Shown piece by piece: positions 18,792-27,854 of a stretch of DNA of 64,000 bases. The stretch comes from Arthrobacter sp. AQ5-06 (GTDB lineage: Bacteria > Actinomycetota > Actinomycetes > Actinomycetales > Micrococcaceae). The first letter of the stretch is position 1. Every line of letters starts with the position of its first letter. The position numbers were made by a program, and so were the translations under genes. The DNA is taken from NCBI RefSeq assembly GCF_003287955.1, contig NZ_QMKP01000016.1, forward strand, positions 1 to 64,000, read 5' to 3'. The notes below the pieces were generated by a model. The model made no database searches. It was not told where the DNA came from and worked only from the letters and a program-made list of their open reading frames with translations.

Positions 18792-19580
18792 ATGACTGAG
18801 GATTCACGCAACACAGCAGCACCAAACGATTCACTCCAGAACAGGGCGGCAGTCGTCACGGGCGCCAGCACAGGCATCGGCGAGGCGACGGTGCGGGCAC
18901 TGCGGGCGGACGGCTGGACGGTGTTCGCAGTGGCACGCCGCGCCGAACGGCTGGCCGCGCTGGAAGCTGAAACCGGCGCCGTCGGAATTCCCGCTGACAT
19001 CACCAAGGACGACGACGTCACCGGGCTGCTTGCCCGTGTCACCGAAGCGGGGGGCGTGGGGACGCTCATCAACATCGCAGGCGGGGCGCGGGGCGCTGAC
19101 CTGGTGGGCGCTGCCAACACTGAGGACTGGGAGTGGATGTACCGGGTCAACGTCCTCGGCACCATGAAGCTCACCCGAGCGTTCCTGCCGATGCTCCGCA
19201 CCAACGGCGAAGGCACTGTCCTGAACCTGACGTCAACCGCCGGACTGGTGGCCTACGAGGGCGGCGGCGGCTACAACGCCGCCAAGTTTGCCCAGCACGC
19301 ACTGACAGGCGCGCTCCGGCTGGAGGAGGCGGAGCACAACATCCGTGTCATTGAGGTGGCCCCTGGACTGGTCCACACCGAGGAGTTCGCCCTCAACCGG
19401 CTCGGTGACAAGGGCGCTGTGGCGAAGGTCTACCAGGGCGTTGAGAAGCCCCTGACTGCAGCCGACGTCGCAGACGTGGTGCGCTACGCCGTGAGCGCGC
19501 CCCACCACGTCAACCTGGACCAGATTGTGATCCGGCCCGTTGCACAGGCCGCCAACCACAAGCTGATCCGCAAAGGCTGA
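18792..19580 (+). CDS. Short-chain dehydrogenase/reductase (SDR family)
   Basis: A classical SDR of 262 residues. The cofactor motif [14 protein letters not shown] is at about 17-30, the NNAG-equivalent is NIAGGARG, and the catalytic Ser and YxxxK are in [21 protein letters not shown] (Tyr and Lys about 158 and 162). Acidic/basic residues after the second strand (ARRAERL) suggest NADP preference, as in the YdfG-type serine/3-hydroxy acid dehydrogenases. The substrate is not known. Its start overlaps the end of the frame left by the DUF488 remnant, and the upstream gap is otherwise short. Confidence 0.9.
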   Translation: MTEDSRNTAAPNDSLQNRAAVVTGASTGIGEATVRALRADGWTVFAVARRAERLAALEAETGAVGIPADITKDDDVTGLLARVTEAGGVGTLINIAGGARGADLVGAANTEDWEWMYRVNVLGTMKLTRAFLPMLRTNGEGTVLNLTSTAGLVAYEGGGGYNAAKFAQHALTGALRLEEAEHNIRVIEVAPGLVHTEEFALNRLGDKGAVAKVYQGVEKPLTAADVADVVRYAVSAPHHVNLDQIVIRPVAQAANHKLIRKG

Positions 19581-19635
19581 CTTGATCCGAAACGGGTGAT
19601 CAGCGGGACGGCCTCGCGGGGTGATTGACCGGTGC

Positions 19636-20640
19636 TCAGGCGGCAGGGATGGTGAGCGTGGCCATAACCGCGGCGTGATCCGTTCCCGGCACCCGCCGGA
19701 CTTCGTAGCCGGCGCTCCCCACCTGCGGTGAAGTGACCAGATGGTCGATCGTAATACCTGGCAGCAGCGGACCCTCCATGGGCCAGGTGGGCGTGAGACG
19801 CGACCTGGACGCTGTCCCAACATCAACCAGTCCTGGACCGTCCGGGCCCGTGCCAAGGAGCGCCCGGAACTCGGCGTGGTCATACGTAGCGTTGAAGTCA
19901 CCGATCAACAGCCGGTTACCCGGCCGTTCGGCCACCCTGCCCACCGCCGCCAGGTCGCTTCGCCACTGGGCAACCCTGACATCCACTGGCGGCAGCACAT
20001 GGACGTTAGTCACCTCCAGCACGGCCACCACGCCGTGCTCCTCAGCCATGACACGGACGGTCGGCATCTTGAACGGGGTGTCCGGAACATGGCCGACCAG
20101 TTCCATCGGATAGCGCGAGTACACGGCGCTGCCACCGGCGTCGTTAGTCGGTTCGCTGATCCGGTACGGCAGCACCACGTCCAGGCCTGCCGCGGAAAGT
20201 CTGTCCTGAAGCCCCGGCGTGTGTTCCTGGACCGTCAGCAGGGCCACGCCGTTATCCCTGACAAGACGAACGATCCCGCCGGCGTCGGCCTCGCCGAACT
20301 CTGAATTGATGTTCATAACCGTCAGCGGCACGGTGGCGCCAGCCCACGCAGCAGCAGGACGCGTTGTGTCCGAAGGGAAAAGCCAGAACGCGTGGCACAG
20401 CAGCAGCACGCCGGCGGACAACTGCAGCCACCTGCTCCGCCCCACAACCGCCAGGGCCACGGCCACTGCAGCGGGAACCGCCAGCCACGGTGTGAAGGAC
20501 AGCAGTTGGACTGCGAGCACCGGCCATTCGACCGGGACTGCTCGGAGAACTGACAGGGCCAGCACCGGCAACGTGGCCAGGAGTGCCAGCCAACGGCAGG
20601 CCGCAGCCAAGGCTGTGGAGCGGCGGGCGGAAGCAGTCAT
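19636..20640 (-). CDS. Endonuclease/exonuclease/phosphatase-fold membrane protein
   Basis: The 334-residue protein has three N-terminal membrane helices (about residues 13-33, 43-67 and 71-91) and a C-terminal EEP (DNase I-like) domain. In that domain VMNINSEFGEADAGGIV, LLTVQEHTP (catalytic Glu), GGSAVYSRYP, NRLLIGDFNAT and the final GTDHAAVMATL (Asp-His) match the active-site order. It is anchored with the enzyme domain probably facing outside. The substrate could be nucleic acid or a phosphorylated small molecule. The start at 20640 (MTASARRS) was chosen over one 18 bases upstream. It is divergent from ileS. Confidence 0.87.
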   Translation of the reverse strand: MTASARRSTALAAACRWLALLATLPVLALSVLRAVPVEWPVLAVQLLSFTPWLAVPAAVAVALAVVGRSRWLQLSAGVLLLCHAFWLFPSDTTRPAAAWAGATVPLTVMNINSEFGEADAGGIVRLVRDNGVALLTVQEHTPGLQDRLSAAGLDVVLPYRISEPTNDAGGSAVYSRYPMELVGHVPDTPFKMPTVRVMAEEHGVVAVLEVTNVHVLPPVDVRVAQWRSDLAAVGRVAERPGNRLLIGDFNATYDHAEFRALLGTGPDGPGLVDVGTASRSRLTPTWPMEGPLLPGITIDHLVTSPQVGSAGYEVRRVPGTDHAAVMATLTIPAA

Positions 20641-20707
20641 GGCTACGAGTCTAGGCAAACAGGACCGCGCAGGAGAACCCGGAGAATGGCGGTGGACAGC
20701 CCGGCGA

Positions 20708-20998
20708 TAGTAGACTGAAAGCTGGCTACGACCCGGCTATCACCGGCGAGCTTCCGGAAGAACGCACTGACCGCCAGGCATCTGGCAGCCGGTGTCACTA
20801 GAACCGGACGGGTAAGCCCGTCACAGCAGTAATGAGCGGCCGGCGTAACACCAGCTCCCCCGGAGCGTGGTGGAGTGCCGGTAAGTGAGGTGGTACCGCG
20901 GTAAGCGTGTAGTCCCAGGACTGCACAGGAGCCGTCCTCGCATCCTGAACGGAATCGGACAGCAACGGCTGAACGGTTCATCAGCTCAACCCAGGATG
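20708..20998 (+). promoter_or_regulatory. ileS T-box riboswitch
   Basis: The leader carries the T-box sequence AGGTGGTACCGCGG at 20888-20901 and, in the stem I part, GGCTATCACCGGCGAGC with the Ile specifier codon ATC at 20739-20741. The AG-rich CTTCCGGAAGAACG that follows is typical of actinobacterial ileS T-boxes. These mostly act on translation, and the AGGA at 20993-20996 next to the start is the likely sequestered ribosome site. Uncharged tRNA-Ile would release it and raise IleS synthesis. The gap 20641-21004 holds this element and the ileS promoter. Confidence 0.92.
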
Positions 20999-21004
20999 TC
21001 GAGA

Positions 21005-24000
21005 ATGACGTATTACCCCAAAGCCTCAGCTTCCCCTTCGGCTACTGTTTCGAGCGGCGCTGCCGCTGGTGTCTCCGCCTCCGTGAAGTTCCCGGAGATC
21101 GAAGAGCGCATCCTGAAGTACTGGGACCGGGACGGCACCTTCCAGGCCAGCATCGACCAGCGCAGCGCCGACGCCCCCGGCGGGCAGCCCGGCAGCAACG
21201 AATTCGTCTTCTATGACGGCCCTCCCTTCGCCAACGGTCTGCCGCACTACGGCCACCTCCTGACCGGGTACGCCAAGGACCTCGTAGGCCGCTACCAGAC
21301 CCAGCGCGGCCGCCGGGTGGAACGCCGCTTCGGCTGGGACACTCACGGACTTCCGGCTGAGCTGGAGGCCATGAAGCAGCTGGGCATGACGGACAAAACG
21401 CAGATCGAGGCCATGGGCATCGACAAGTTCAACGACGCCTGCCGTGCCTCGGTGATGAAGTACGCGGATGAGTGGAAGAGCTACGTCACCCGCCAGGCCC
21501 GCTGGGTGGACTTCGACAACGACTACAAGACGCTCAACGTCGAGTACATGGAATCGGTCCTGTGGGCCTTCAAGCAGCTGCACGAAAAAGGCCTGACGTA
21601 CAACGGCTACCGTGTGCTGCCGTATTGCTGGAAGGACGAGACGCCGCTGTCCAACCATGAACTGCGCATGGACGACGACGTCTACAAGAACCGCCAGGAC
21701 CAGACAGTCACGGTGACGTTCCCCATCACGGCAGGGGAGACGGAGCTGTCGACGCAGCTCGCGGGCGTCCAGGCGCTCGCCTGGACCACCACGCCCTGGA
21801 CGCTGCCCACCAACCTGGCGCTCGCCGTCGGGCCTTCCATCACCTATGCCGTGCTGCCCGCCGGACCCAAAGGCGTCAAGGCGGCGTCTCCGGACGCGCC
21901 GGTCACCGGCAGTTTCCTCCTGGCCGCTGACCTGCTGGCTGCGTACGCCAAGGACCTGGGCTATGAGGATGCGGACTCCGCCGAGGCCGCCGTGACGTCA
22001 ACCCACACCGGCGCCGAACTCGAGGGCCTGGCCTACCAGCCGCTCTGGAACGACTTCAGCGACGCCGAAAAGTACGGCACCCAGAACGCCTGGCGCTTCC
22101 TCGTGGCCGACTACGTCACCACCACCGACGGCACCGGCATCGTCCACCAGGCCCCCGCCTACGGTGAAGACGACCAGAAGGTCTGTGAAGAGGCCGGCAT
22201 CCCGGTGGTCCTTTCCGTGGATGAAGGCGCCAAGTTCCTGCCGCTGTTCAGCCACGGCGACCTGCATGACATCGTGGGCCTGCAGGTCTTCGAGGCCAAC
22301 AAGCCCATCACCCAGGTGCTGCGGGCCCAGGGCCGGCTGGTCCGCCAGGCCAGCTACGAGCACAGCTACCCGCACTGCTGGCGCTGCCGCAACCCCCTGA
22401 TCTACCGCGCCGTGTCCTCCTGGTACGTGGAAGTCACCAAGTTCAAGGACCGCATGTCCGAACTGAACCAGGACATCAACTGGATCCCCGGCAACGTCAA
22501 GGACGGGCAGTTCGGCAAGTGGCTGGCCAATGCCCGCGACTGGTCCATCAGCCGCAACCGCTACTGGGGCAGCCCCATCCCGGTGTGGCAGTCCAGCGAC
22601 CCGGAATACCCGCGCACCGACGTCTACGGCTCCCTGGCCGAAATCGAGGCCGACTTCGGCCGCCTGCCGCTGAACAAGGCCGGCCAGGTTGACCTGCACC
22701 GCCCGTTCATCGACGAACTGACCCGCCCCAACCCGGACGATCCCCGGACCCCCGAAGAGGGCCAGTCTGTGATGCGCCGCGTGGAGGACGTCCTGGACGT
22801 CTGGTTCGACTCCGGCTCCATGCCGTACGGCCAGGTGCACTACCCGTTCCAGAACGAAGCCTGGTTCGACACGCACAACCCGGCGGACTTCATCGTGGAG
22901 TACATCGGTCAGACCCGCGGCTGGTTCTACATGCTGCACATCCTGTCCACGGCACTGTTTGACCGTCCGGCCTTCCGGAATGTCATCAGCCACGGCATCG
23001 TGCTGGGCTCCGACGGGCAGAAGATGTCCAAGAGCCTGCGCAACTACCCGGACGTGTCCGAGGTCCTGGACCGCGACGGTTCCGACGCCATGCGCTGGTT
23101 CCTGATGTCCAGCCCCATCCTTCGTGGCGGCAACCTGGTGGTCACCGAACAGGGAATCCGCGACGGCGTCCGCCAGGTTATCTTGCCGCTGTGGAACGTC
23201 TACAGCTTCTTCACGCTGTACACGAACGCATCCAACGTAGTTGACGGTACAGGAAAGGGTTACGACGCGAAGCTCCGCTACGACGGGTACGCCGACACCC
23301 TGGACCAGTACTTGCTCGCGAACACCGGTGACCTGGTCCGCAACATGACCGCCCAGCTGGACAGCTACGACATCTCCGGCGCGTGCGATGAACTGCGCAG
23401 CTACCTGGACATGCTCACGAACTGGTACGTCCGCCGCAGCCGCCAGCGCTTCTTTGACGAGAGCGCTGACGCCTTCGACGCTCTGTACACCGCGCTGGAG
23501 ACCGTGTCCCGCGTGGCCGCGTCGCTGCTGCCGCTGGTCTCCGAGGAGATCTGGCGCGGACTCACCGGCGGCCGCTCCGTCCATCTGGCCGATTGGCCGG
23601 ACGCGGACCTGTTCCCGGCCAACGCTTCGCTGGTGGAAGCGATGGACCGCGTGCAGCAGATCTGCTCCACCGGATCCTCGCTGCGCAAGGCCGCCAACCT
23701 GCGCGTGCGGCTGCCGCTGCAGGAACTGACCGTTGTGGCACCCGGCGCGGATGCGCTGGGAGGCTTCGCCGCCGTCGTCGCCGATGAACTGAACCTGCGC
23801 TCCGTGCGCCTGCTGGACGCCGAGAGCGCCTCCCCGGAGGAGTTCGGCATCGAGCAGAAGCTCGTGGTCAACGCCCGCGCCGCGGGACCGCGCCTGGGCA
23901 AGAACGTCCAGCAGGCCATCAAGGGCGCCAAGTCCGGCGACTGGTCGGTTTCCGACGCCGGAGTGGTCATCGCCGGAGGCCTGGAGCTGGAATCCCAGGA

Positions 24001-24343
24001 GTACACGCTGGAGACGGTAGTGGCGGAATCCGACGGCGGATCGGCTTCAGTAGCTGTCCTGCCGGGCGGGGGCTTTGTGGTGCTCAATACCGAGGTCACG
24101 CCCGAACTTGAGGCCGAAGGGACTGCACGCGACATGGTCCGCGCCATCCAGCAGGCACGCAAGGACGCCGGACTGAACGTAAGCGACCGGATCCGGACTA
24201 CTGTCACGGCCGTTCCCACCGTCCTGGAGGCGCTGCTGTCCAACGCCGAGCTGGTCAAGACCGAAACCTTGACCCTGGAGCTGGCCACAGTTCCGGCTGA
24301 GTCAGGCGAACCACGCATCACCGTCGAAAAAGTAGAGGCCTGA
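21005..24343 (+). CDS. ileS: Isoleucyl-tRNA synthetase
   Basis: Class Ia synthetase charging tRNA-Ile. The frame opens in the T-box leader, but the ATG at 21005 follows AGGA at 8 bases and matches the expected N-terminus ([13 protein letters not shown]), giving 1112 residues. An ATG at 20996 is a weaker alternative. HIGH appears as [15 protein letters not shown], the editing domain as [18 protein letters not shown], and KMSKS as [13 protein letters not shown]. The C-terminal extension is that of the long actinobacterial/eukaryote-like IleS. It is followed at 3 bases by folC, so ileS-folC-DUF4233-ndk look like one operon under T-box control. Confidence 0.96.
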   Translation: MTYYPKASASPSATVSSGAAAGVSASVKFPEIEERILKYWDRDGTFQASIDQRSADAPGGQPGSNEFVFYDGPPFANGLPHYGHLLTGYAKDLVGRYQTQRGRRVERRFGWDTHGLPAELEAMKQLGMTDKTQIEAMGIDKFNDACRASVMKYADEWKSYVTRQARWVDFDNDYKTLNVEYMESVLWAFKQLHEKGLTYNGYRVLPYCWKDETPLSNHELRMDDDVYKNRQDQTVTVTFPITAGETELSTQLAGVQALAWTTTPWTLPTNLALAVGPSITYAVLPAGPKGVKAASPDAPVTGSFLLAADLLAAYAKDLGYEDADSAEAAVTSTHTGAELEGLAYQPLWNDFSDAEKYGTQNAWRFLVADYVTTTDGTGIVHQAPAYGEDDQKVCEEAGIPVVLSVDEGAKFLPLFSHGDLHDIVGLQVFEANKPITQVLRAQGRLVRQASYEHSYPHCWRCRNPLIYRAVSSWYVEVTKFKDRMSELNQDINWIPGNVKDGQFGKWLANARDWSISRNRYWGSPIPVWQSSDPEYPRTDVYGSLAEIEADFGRLPLNKAGQVDLHRPFIDELTRPNPDDPRTPEEGQSVMRRVEDVLDVWFDSGSMPYGQVHYPFQNEAWFDTHNPADFIVEYIGQTRGWFYMLHILSTALFDRPAFRNVISHGIVLGSDGQKMSKSLRNYPDVSEVLDRDGSDAMRWFLMSSPILRGGNLVVTEQGIRDGVRQVILPLWNVYSFFTLYTNASNVVDGTGKGYDAKLRYDGYADTLDQYLLANTGDLVRNMTAQLDSYDISGACDELRSYLDMLTNWYVRRSRQRFFDESADAFDALYTALETVSRVAASLLPLVSEEIWRGLTGGRSVHLADWPDADLFPANASLVEAMDRVQQICSTGSSLRKAANLRVRLPLQELTVVAPGADALGGFAAVVADELNLRSVRLLDAESASPEEFGIEQKLVVNARAAGPRLGKNVQQAIKGAKSGDWSVSDAGVVIAGGLELESQEYTLETVVAESDGGSASVAVLPGGGFVVLNTEVTPELEAEGTARDMVRAIQQARKDAGLNVSDRIRTTVTAVPTVLEALLSNAELVKTETLTLELATVPAESGEPRITVEKVEA

Positions 24344-24346
24344 GCC

Positions 24347-25705
24347 ATGACTGACGAATTCTCCGTGGAAAGTGTCTACGCCGAGTTGCTGGGGCGTGCG
24401 CCGGAAAACAAGATGGAGCCGCGTCTTGCGCCGCTGTTCCGGGCCATGGACGTGCTGGGGGAGCCCAACAAGGCGTTCCCGATCATCCATGTGACCGGCA
24501 CCAACGGCAAAACCTCCACGGCCCGGATGATCGAGGCCGGGCTGCGCGCGCACGGCCTGAGCACCGGCCGCTACACCAGCCCCCACCTGTCCAAGGTCAC
24601 CGAACGGATCAGCATCGACGGCCACCCGGTCTCCGACGAAACATTCGTCCGGATCTGGGACGAGATCCGCCCCTACCTGCAGATCGTCGACGACGAACTC
24701 ACCGCGGCGGGGGAGCCCCGGCTCACGTACTTCGAGTGCCTGACCATCCTGGGCTTCGCGATCTTCGCGGACCAGCCGGTCAACGTGGCCGTCATCGAGG
24801 TGGGCCTGGGCGGCATCACTGATGCCACCAACGTGGGCGACGGCCTGGTTTCCGTGGTCACCCCCATTTCCCTGGACCACACCGACCTGCTGGGCGATAC
24901 CACCGAGGAGATTGCGTACGAGAAGGCCGGCATCATCAAGCCCGGTGGTTACCTCATCAGTGCCTCGCAGCCCGTTGATGCTGCGCAGGTGCTGCTCGAG
25001 AAAGCCAAGGACGTGGGAGTCCCGTTCCGGTTTGAAGGCGTGGAGTTCGGCGTCGAATCCCGGACGGTTGCCGTGGGCGGCCAGGTAGTAAGCATCCAGG
25101 GCATCGCCGGCCGGTACCCTGAACTGCTGCTGCCACTGCACGGCGCGCACCAGGCCCAGAACGCAGCCGTGGCAGTGGCAGCCCTCGAGGCCTTCTTTGG
25201 CGGCGAGAAGGAACTTGACGCCGAGGTGCTCCAGGAGGCCTTCGCATCCGTCACGTCCCCGGGCCGTCTTGAGGTTGTCCGCACGGCGCCCACCATCATC
25301 GTGGACGCGGCCCACAACCCGGACGGCATCAGGGTCTCGGCCGAGGCCATCCAGGAGGCCTTCAGCTTCACCCGGCTGGTGCCGGTAGTGGGCGTCCTGA
25401 AGGAGAAGGACGCCGAAGAGATCCTGCGCCAGCTCAAGGAATCCCTGGGCGAGATTGCCCAGGAATACTGCTTCACCCAGTCCAACTCGCCACGGGCAGT
25501 GCCCGCAGCCGAACTTGCTGAACTGGCGGTGGAAATGGGCTTCGGCGAAGACAACATCCACATTGCTGAGAAGCTCGACGACGCCCTCGAATGGGCCGTG
25601 GAACGCGCCGAGGCCAGCGACGACCTCTCCGGCGGCGTGCTGGTGACGGGGTCGATCACCCTGGTGGCGGAAGCCCGGATCCTGCTCGGAAAGACGGAGA
25701 CTTAG
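24347..25705 (+). CDS. folC: Folylpolyglutamate synthase / dihydrofolate synthase
   Basis: FolC adds glutamate to dihydropteroate and folates in folate biosynthesis. The 452-residue Mur-ligase-fold enzyme has the P-loop HVTGTNGKTSTARMIE (residues 48-63), the YTSPHLSKVTERI folate-binding segment, and the C-terminal glutamate-ligase domain with DAAHNPDGIR. It begins 3 bases after the ileS stop and ends 2 bases before the DUF4233 start. The order valS-folC-DUF4233-ndk is known from mycobacteria (Rv2448c-Rv2445c), with ileS taking the valS position here. Confidence 0.95.
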   Translation: MTDEFSVESVYAELLGRAPENKMEPRLAPLFRAMDVLGEPNKAFPIIHVTGTNGKTSTARMIEAGLRAHGLSTGRYTSPHLSKVTERISIDGHPVSDETFVRIWDEIRPYLQIVDDELTAAGEPRLTYFECLTILGFAIFADQPVNVAVIEVGLGGITDATNVGDGLVSVVTPISLDHTDLLGDTTEEIAYEKAGIIKPGGYLISASQPVDAAQVLLEKAKDVGVPFRFEGVEFGVESRTVAVGGQVVSIQGIAGRYPELLLPLHGAHQAQNAAVAVAALEAFFGGEKELDAEVLQEAFASVTSPGRLEVVRTAPTIIVDAAHNPDGIRVSAEAIQEAFSFTRLVPVVGVLKEKDAEEILRQLKESLGEIAQEYCFTQSNSPRAVPAAELAELAVEMGFGEDNIHIAEKLDDALEWAVERAEASDDLSGGVLVTGSITLVAEARILLGKTET

Positions 25706-25707
25706 CC

Positions 25708-26154
25708 GTGGCGAAGCTGACCAAAGCGCAGCGCGAATGGCGCCCGGGAATGCCCAAGAAGCGCCGGTCCACCAAAGTGATGTTTGCCTCCACCGTCCTG
25801 CTGCTTGAAGCGTTTGTGGTGTTCTTTGCAACGCTGGCCGTCTTTGGACTCAGGCGCGGCGAGTTTCCGCCGGCGCTGATCCTGGGCATCGGCATCGCAC
25901 TGAGCGTAGTGATGATCCTGGCCTGCGCGGTGCTGTCCAAGCCCTGGGGCGTGGGGCTGGGCTGGATCCTGCAGATTGTGCTGATCCTGACAGGCATAGT
26001 TGAGCCCATGATGTTCCTGGTTGGCGCGCTGTTCGGCCTGGCCTGGTGGTATGGAATCCGCACCGGCATCCGGATCGATTCCGAAGCCGCAAAGCGCGAA
26101 CGCGACCAGGCCGAGTGGAACGCGTCGCACGGGGACACCCCGGAAGCCTCGTAG
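25708..26154 (+). CDS. DUF4233 membrane protein (Rv2446c-like)
   Basis: The 148-residue protein has four membrane helices at about 23-46, 52-72, 79-97 and 98-114, with a basic N-terminus ([24 protein letters not shown]) and a charged tail. It fits the DUF4233 family, whose members lie between folC and ndk in most actinobacteria. The start is the GTG at 25708, with GGAG 9 bases upstream and only 2 bases after folC. Function is unknown; the constant position suggests a link to folate or nucleotide metabolism or simply operon conservation. Confidence 0.88.
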   Translation: MAKLTKAQREWRPGMPKKRRSTKVMFASTVLLLEAFVVFFATLAVFGLRRGEFPPALILGIGIALSVVMILACAVLSKPWGVGLGWILQIVLILTGIVEPMMFLVGALFGLAWWYGIRTGIRIDSEAAKRERDQAEWNASHGDTPEAS

Positions 26155-26192
26155 AATTGTCCCGAAACCACCCATTACGCATTGGAGCAGCT

Positions 26193-26612
26193 ATGACCAT
26201 CGAGCGCACCCTGGTACTGATCAAGCCCGACGGCGTTGCCCGCAACCTCAGCGGCGCCATCCTGGGCCGCATTGAGGCCAAGGGCTACACCCTGGCTGAA
26301 CTGAAGAAGGTTGACGCCAGCCGGGAACTGCTGGAGCAGCACTACGAAGAGCACATGGGCAAGCCGTTCTACGAGCCCCTCGTTGAATTTATGCTCAGCG
26401 GACCGGTGGTGGCCGCGATCTTCGAAGGCCACCGCGTCATTGAAGGCTTCCGGTCACTGGCCGGCACTACGGATCCCACCACTGCGGCTCCCGGCACCAT
26501 CCGTGGCGACTTCGGCCGCGACTGGGGCCTGAAGGTCCAGCAGAACCTGGTCCACGGCTCCGACTCCGTGGACTCGGCCGAGCGCGAAATCAAGATCTGG
26601 TTCCAGGACTAA
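26193..26612 (+). CDS. ndk: Nucleoside diphosphate kinase
   Basis: Ndk transfers the gamma phosphate of ATP to nucleoside diphosphates through a phospho-histidine. The 139-residue protein shows [13 protein letters not shown] near the N-terminus, the catalytic His121 in NLVHGSDS, and the C-terminal [15 protein letters not shown] site stands before the ATG at 26193; longer in-frame starts upstream overlap the previous gene and lack support. It is the last gene of the ileS unit and is convergent with the VKOR gene across a 71-base palindrome. Confidence 0.97.
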   Translation: MTIERTLVLIKPDGVARNLSGAILGRIEAKGYTLAELKKVDASRELLEQHYEEHMGKPFYEPLVEFMLSGPVVAAIFEGHRVIEGFRSLAGTTDPTTAAPGTIRGDFGRDWGLKVQQNLVHGSDSVDSAEREIKIWFQD

Positions 26613-26630
26613 GTCCGGCACCCACCAAGT

Positions 26631-26701
26631 AAAGGCGCGAACTGGCACGTAATACCCTCAAATCCGGGATTTGAGGGTATTACGTGCCAGTTCGCGCCTT
26701 T
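26631..26701. repeat. 71-base near-perfect palindrome between ndk and the VKOR gene
   Basis: The arms 26631-26665 and 26667-26701 are perfect 35-nt inverted repeats around a single G. The sequence runs AAAGGCGCGAACTGGCACGT and on to the centre. It begins 18 bases after ndk and ends 23 bases before the VKOR stop. The outer arms end in AAA/TTTT, so it can act as a terminator in both directions, but it is far longer than needed. Confidence 0.85.
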
Positions 26702-26724
26702 TGTGCGTCTTGTGCGGGCTCGCG

Positions 26725-27399
26725 TTAGAAGCCCGAGGTGCCGGCAAACACCTGGATGAAGGCGAAGAAGATGGTGGCGATGACCGCCACGTACAGCAAT
26801 GCGGTGATGATCCAGCCCGATTCGCCCAGAACACGTGCCGCACCGGCCGGGACGGGGATGATGCCGTGGACGACGTTGCGGATGGTTACCCAGACGAAGA
26901 GTGGGATCATCGCGGCCCAGACGATCATGCAGAACGGGCACAGAATGTGGATGTCGTAAATAGCCTGGGACCAGAGCCACACCACAAAAGCGAAGCCCAG
27001 CGTGACGCCGGCCTGGAGTCCTGCCCAGTACCAGCGTGCAAACGTGGCGCCGGACAGCAGGGCCATGCCCACAGTGATGATGACGGCGAACGCGACGATG
27101 CCAATAAACATGTTGGGGAACCCGAAAGCCGAGCTCTGCCACGTCTGCATGACCTGGCCGCAGGAGATCCACGGATTAACGTCGCAGGCCGTTACATGAT
27201 TCGGGTCCTCGAGGACGGCGAGCTTTTCCAGGACCAGCGTTCCCGAGGCCAGCCAGCCGATGGCGCCGGTAATGACCATCAGCCAACCGAAGGGCCGGTT
27301 ACGTGCCATCGGCGGTACAGTCCCGGGCGTGGCAGGCAACGGCTCCGCCGCCGGGGAGGCAGCCGGCGTGTCGGTGCCGTGGGAGGAAATGCTGGGCAT
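26725..27399 (-). CDS. Vitamin K epoxide reductase (VKOR) family protein
   Basis: VKOR proteins re-oxidise DsbA-like partners by passing electrons to quinone in disulfide-bond formation of actinobacteria. The 224-residue protein has a disordered Pro/Ala-rich N-terminus (1-30), then five membrane helices. The loop cysteines are Cys72 and Cys80 (ACDVNPWISCG) and the active-site CxxC is Cys154/Cys157 (HILCPFCMIV). The Ser/Thr in NPWISCG and the PF in CPFC are typical. No DsbA partner of the exported type is next to it. It is divergent from rne, so the 455-base gap holds two promoters. Confidence 0.92.
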   Translation of the reverse strand: MPSISSHGTDTPAASPAAEPLPATPGTVPPMARNRPFGWLMVITGAIGWLASGTLVLEKLAVLEDPNHVTACDVNPWISCGQVMQTWQSSAFGFPNMFIGIVAFAVIITVGMALLSGATFARWYWAGLQAGVTLGFAFVVWLWSQAIYDIHILCPFCMIVWAAMIPLFVWVTIRNVVHGIIPVPAGAARVLGESGWIITALLYVAVIATIFFAFIQVFAGTSGF

Positions 27400-27854
27400 G
27401 GTGTGTGGCGTCCTTTGCTTCGGGTGCTCCTTGCCCCGATTGTAACGCCGTTGACTGGAAGCAGCATTCAGTCAGCGGCCTCACGGACTGATCCGTTGCC
27501 CGTGGTTCCGCCGTCTTTCAGTCCGGGTGTGAGAGAATGAACATGGCTGGAGGCCGACCCACATTCGGACTCCGGTCCGGTGGCTTGTTTCAAAGACCGC
27601 CAATGATGAGCAGGGCAGGCTTCGGATTCTCTGATCCGGCTTCCCGCAATTCCATTGGTCGGCACCTGGTTGTGGCGTGTAGAACAACGGGTTTCAGGAC
27701 ACAGCCGACGGCTCCCACGGGCTGCCGCACCCCTCTGCCGGTGCGAACCTGGGAGTATCCACTTGACTTCTGTCAACGCCTGCGGGTTTTGACAATATGT
27801 GCCCCAATGGGTGCCGGATGTGGCGGTACATCAGGGGCAGGAGTGTTGCCACAT
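27400..27854. promoter_or_regulatory. VKOR-rne divergent intergenic region
   Basis: The 455-base gap holds the promoters of both genes and a long rne leader. Near the rne end there is an inverted repeat TTGACTTCTGTCAA at 27763-27776. TTGACT (27763-27768) could serve as a -35 box, but no well-spaced -10 is obvious. I see no small gene here. Long rne leaders are used for autoregulation in other bacteria, which is possible but not shown here. Confidence 0.45.

Noticed and set aside
21998..23584. 528-codon minus-strand frame inside ileS
   Set aside because: Antisense to IleS catalytic domain with no recognisable protein features.
27537..27854. Extension of the RNase E frame upstream of 27855
   Set aside because: The sequence lacks the Ala/Glu/Pro-rich character of the protein, has no ribosome site for the first ATG, and AGGAG precedes the ATG at 27855.
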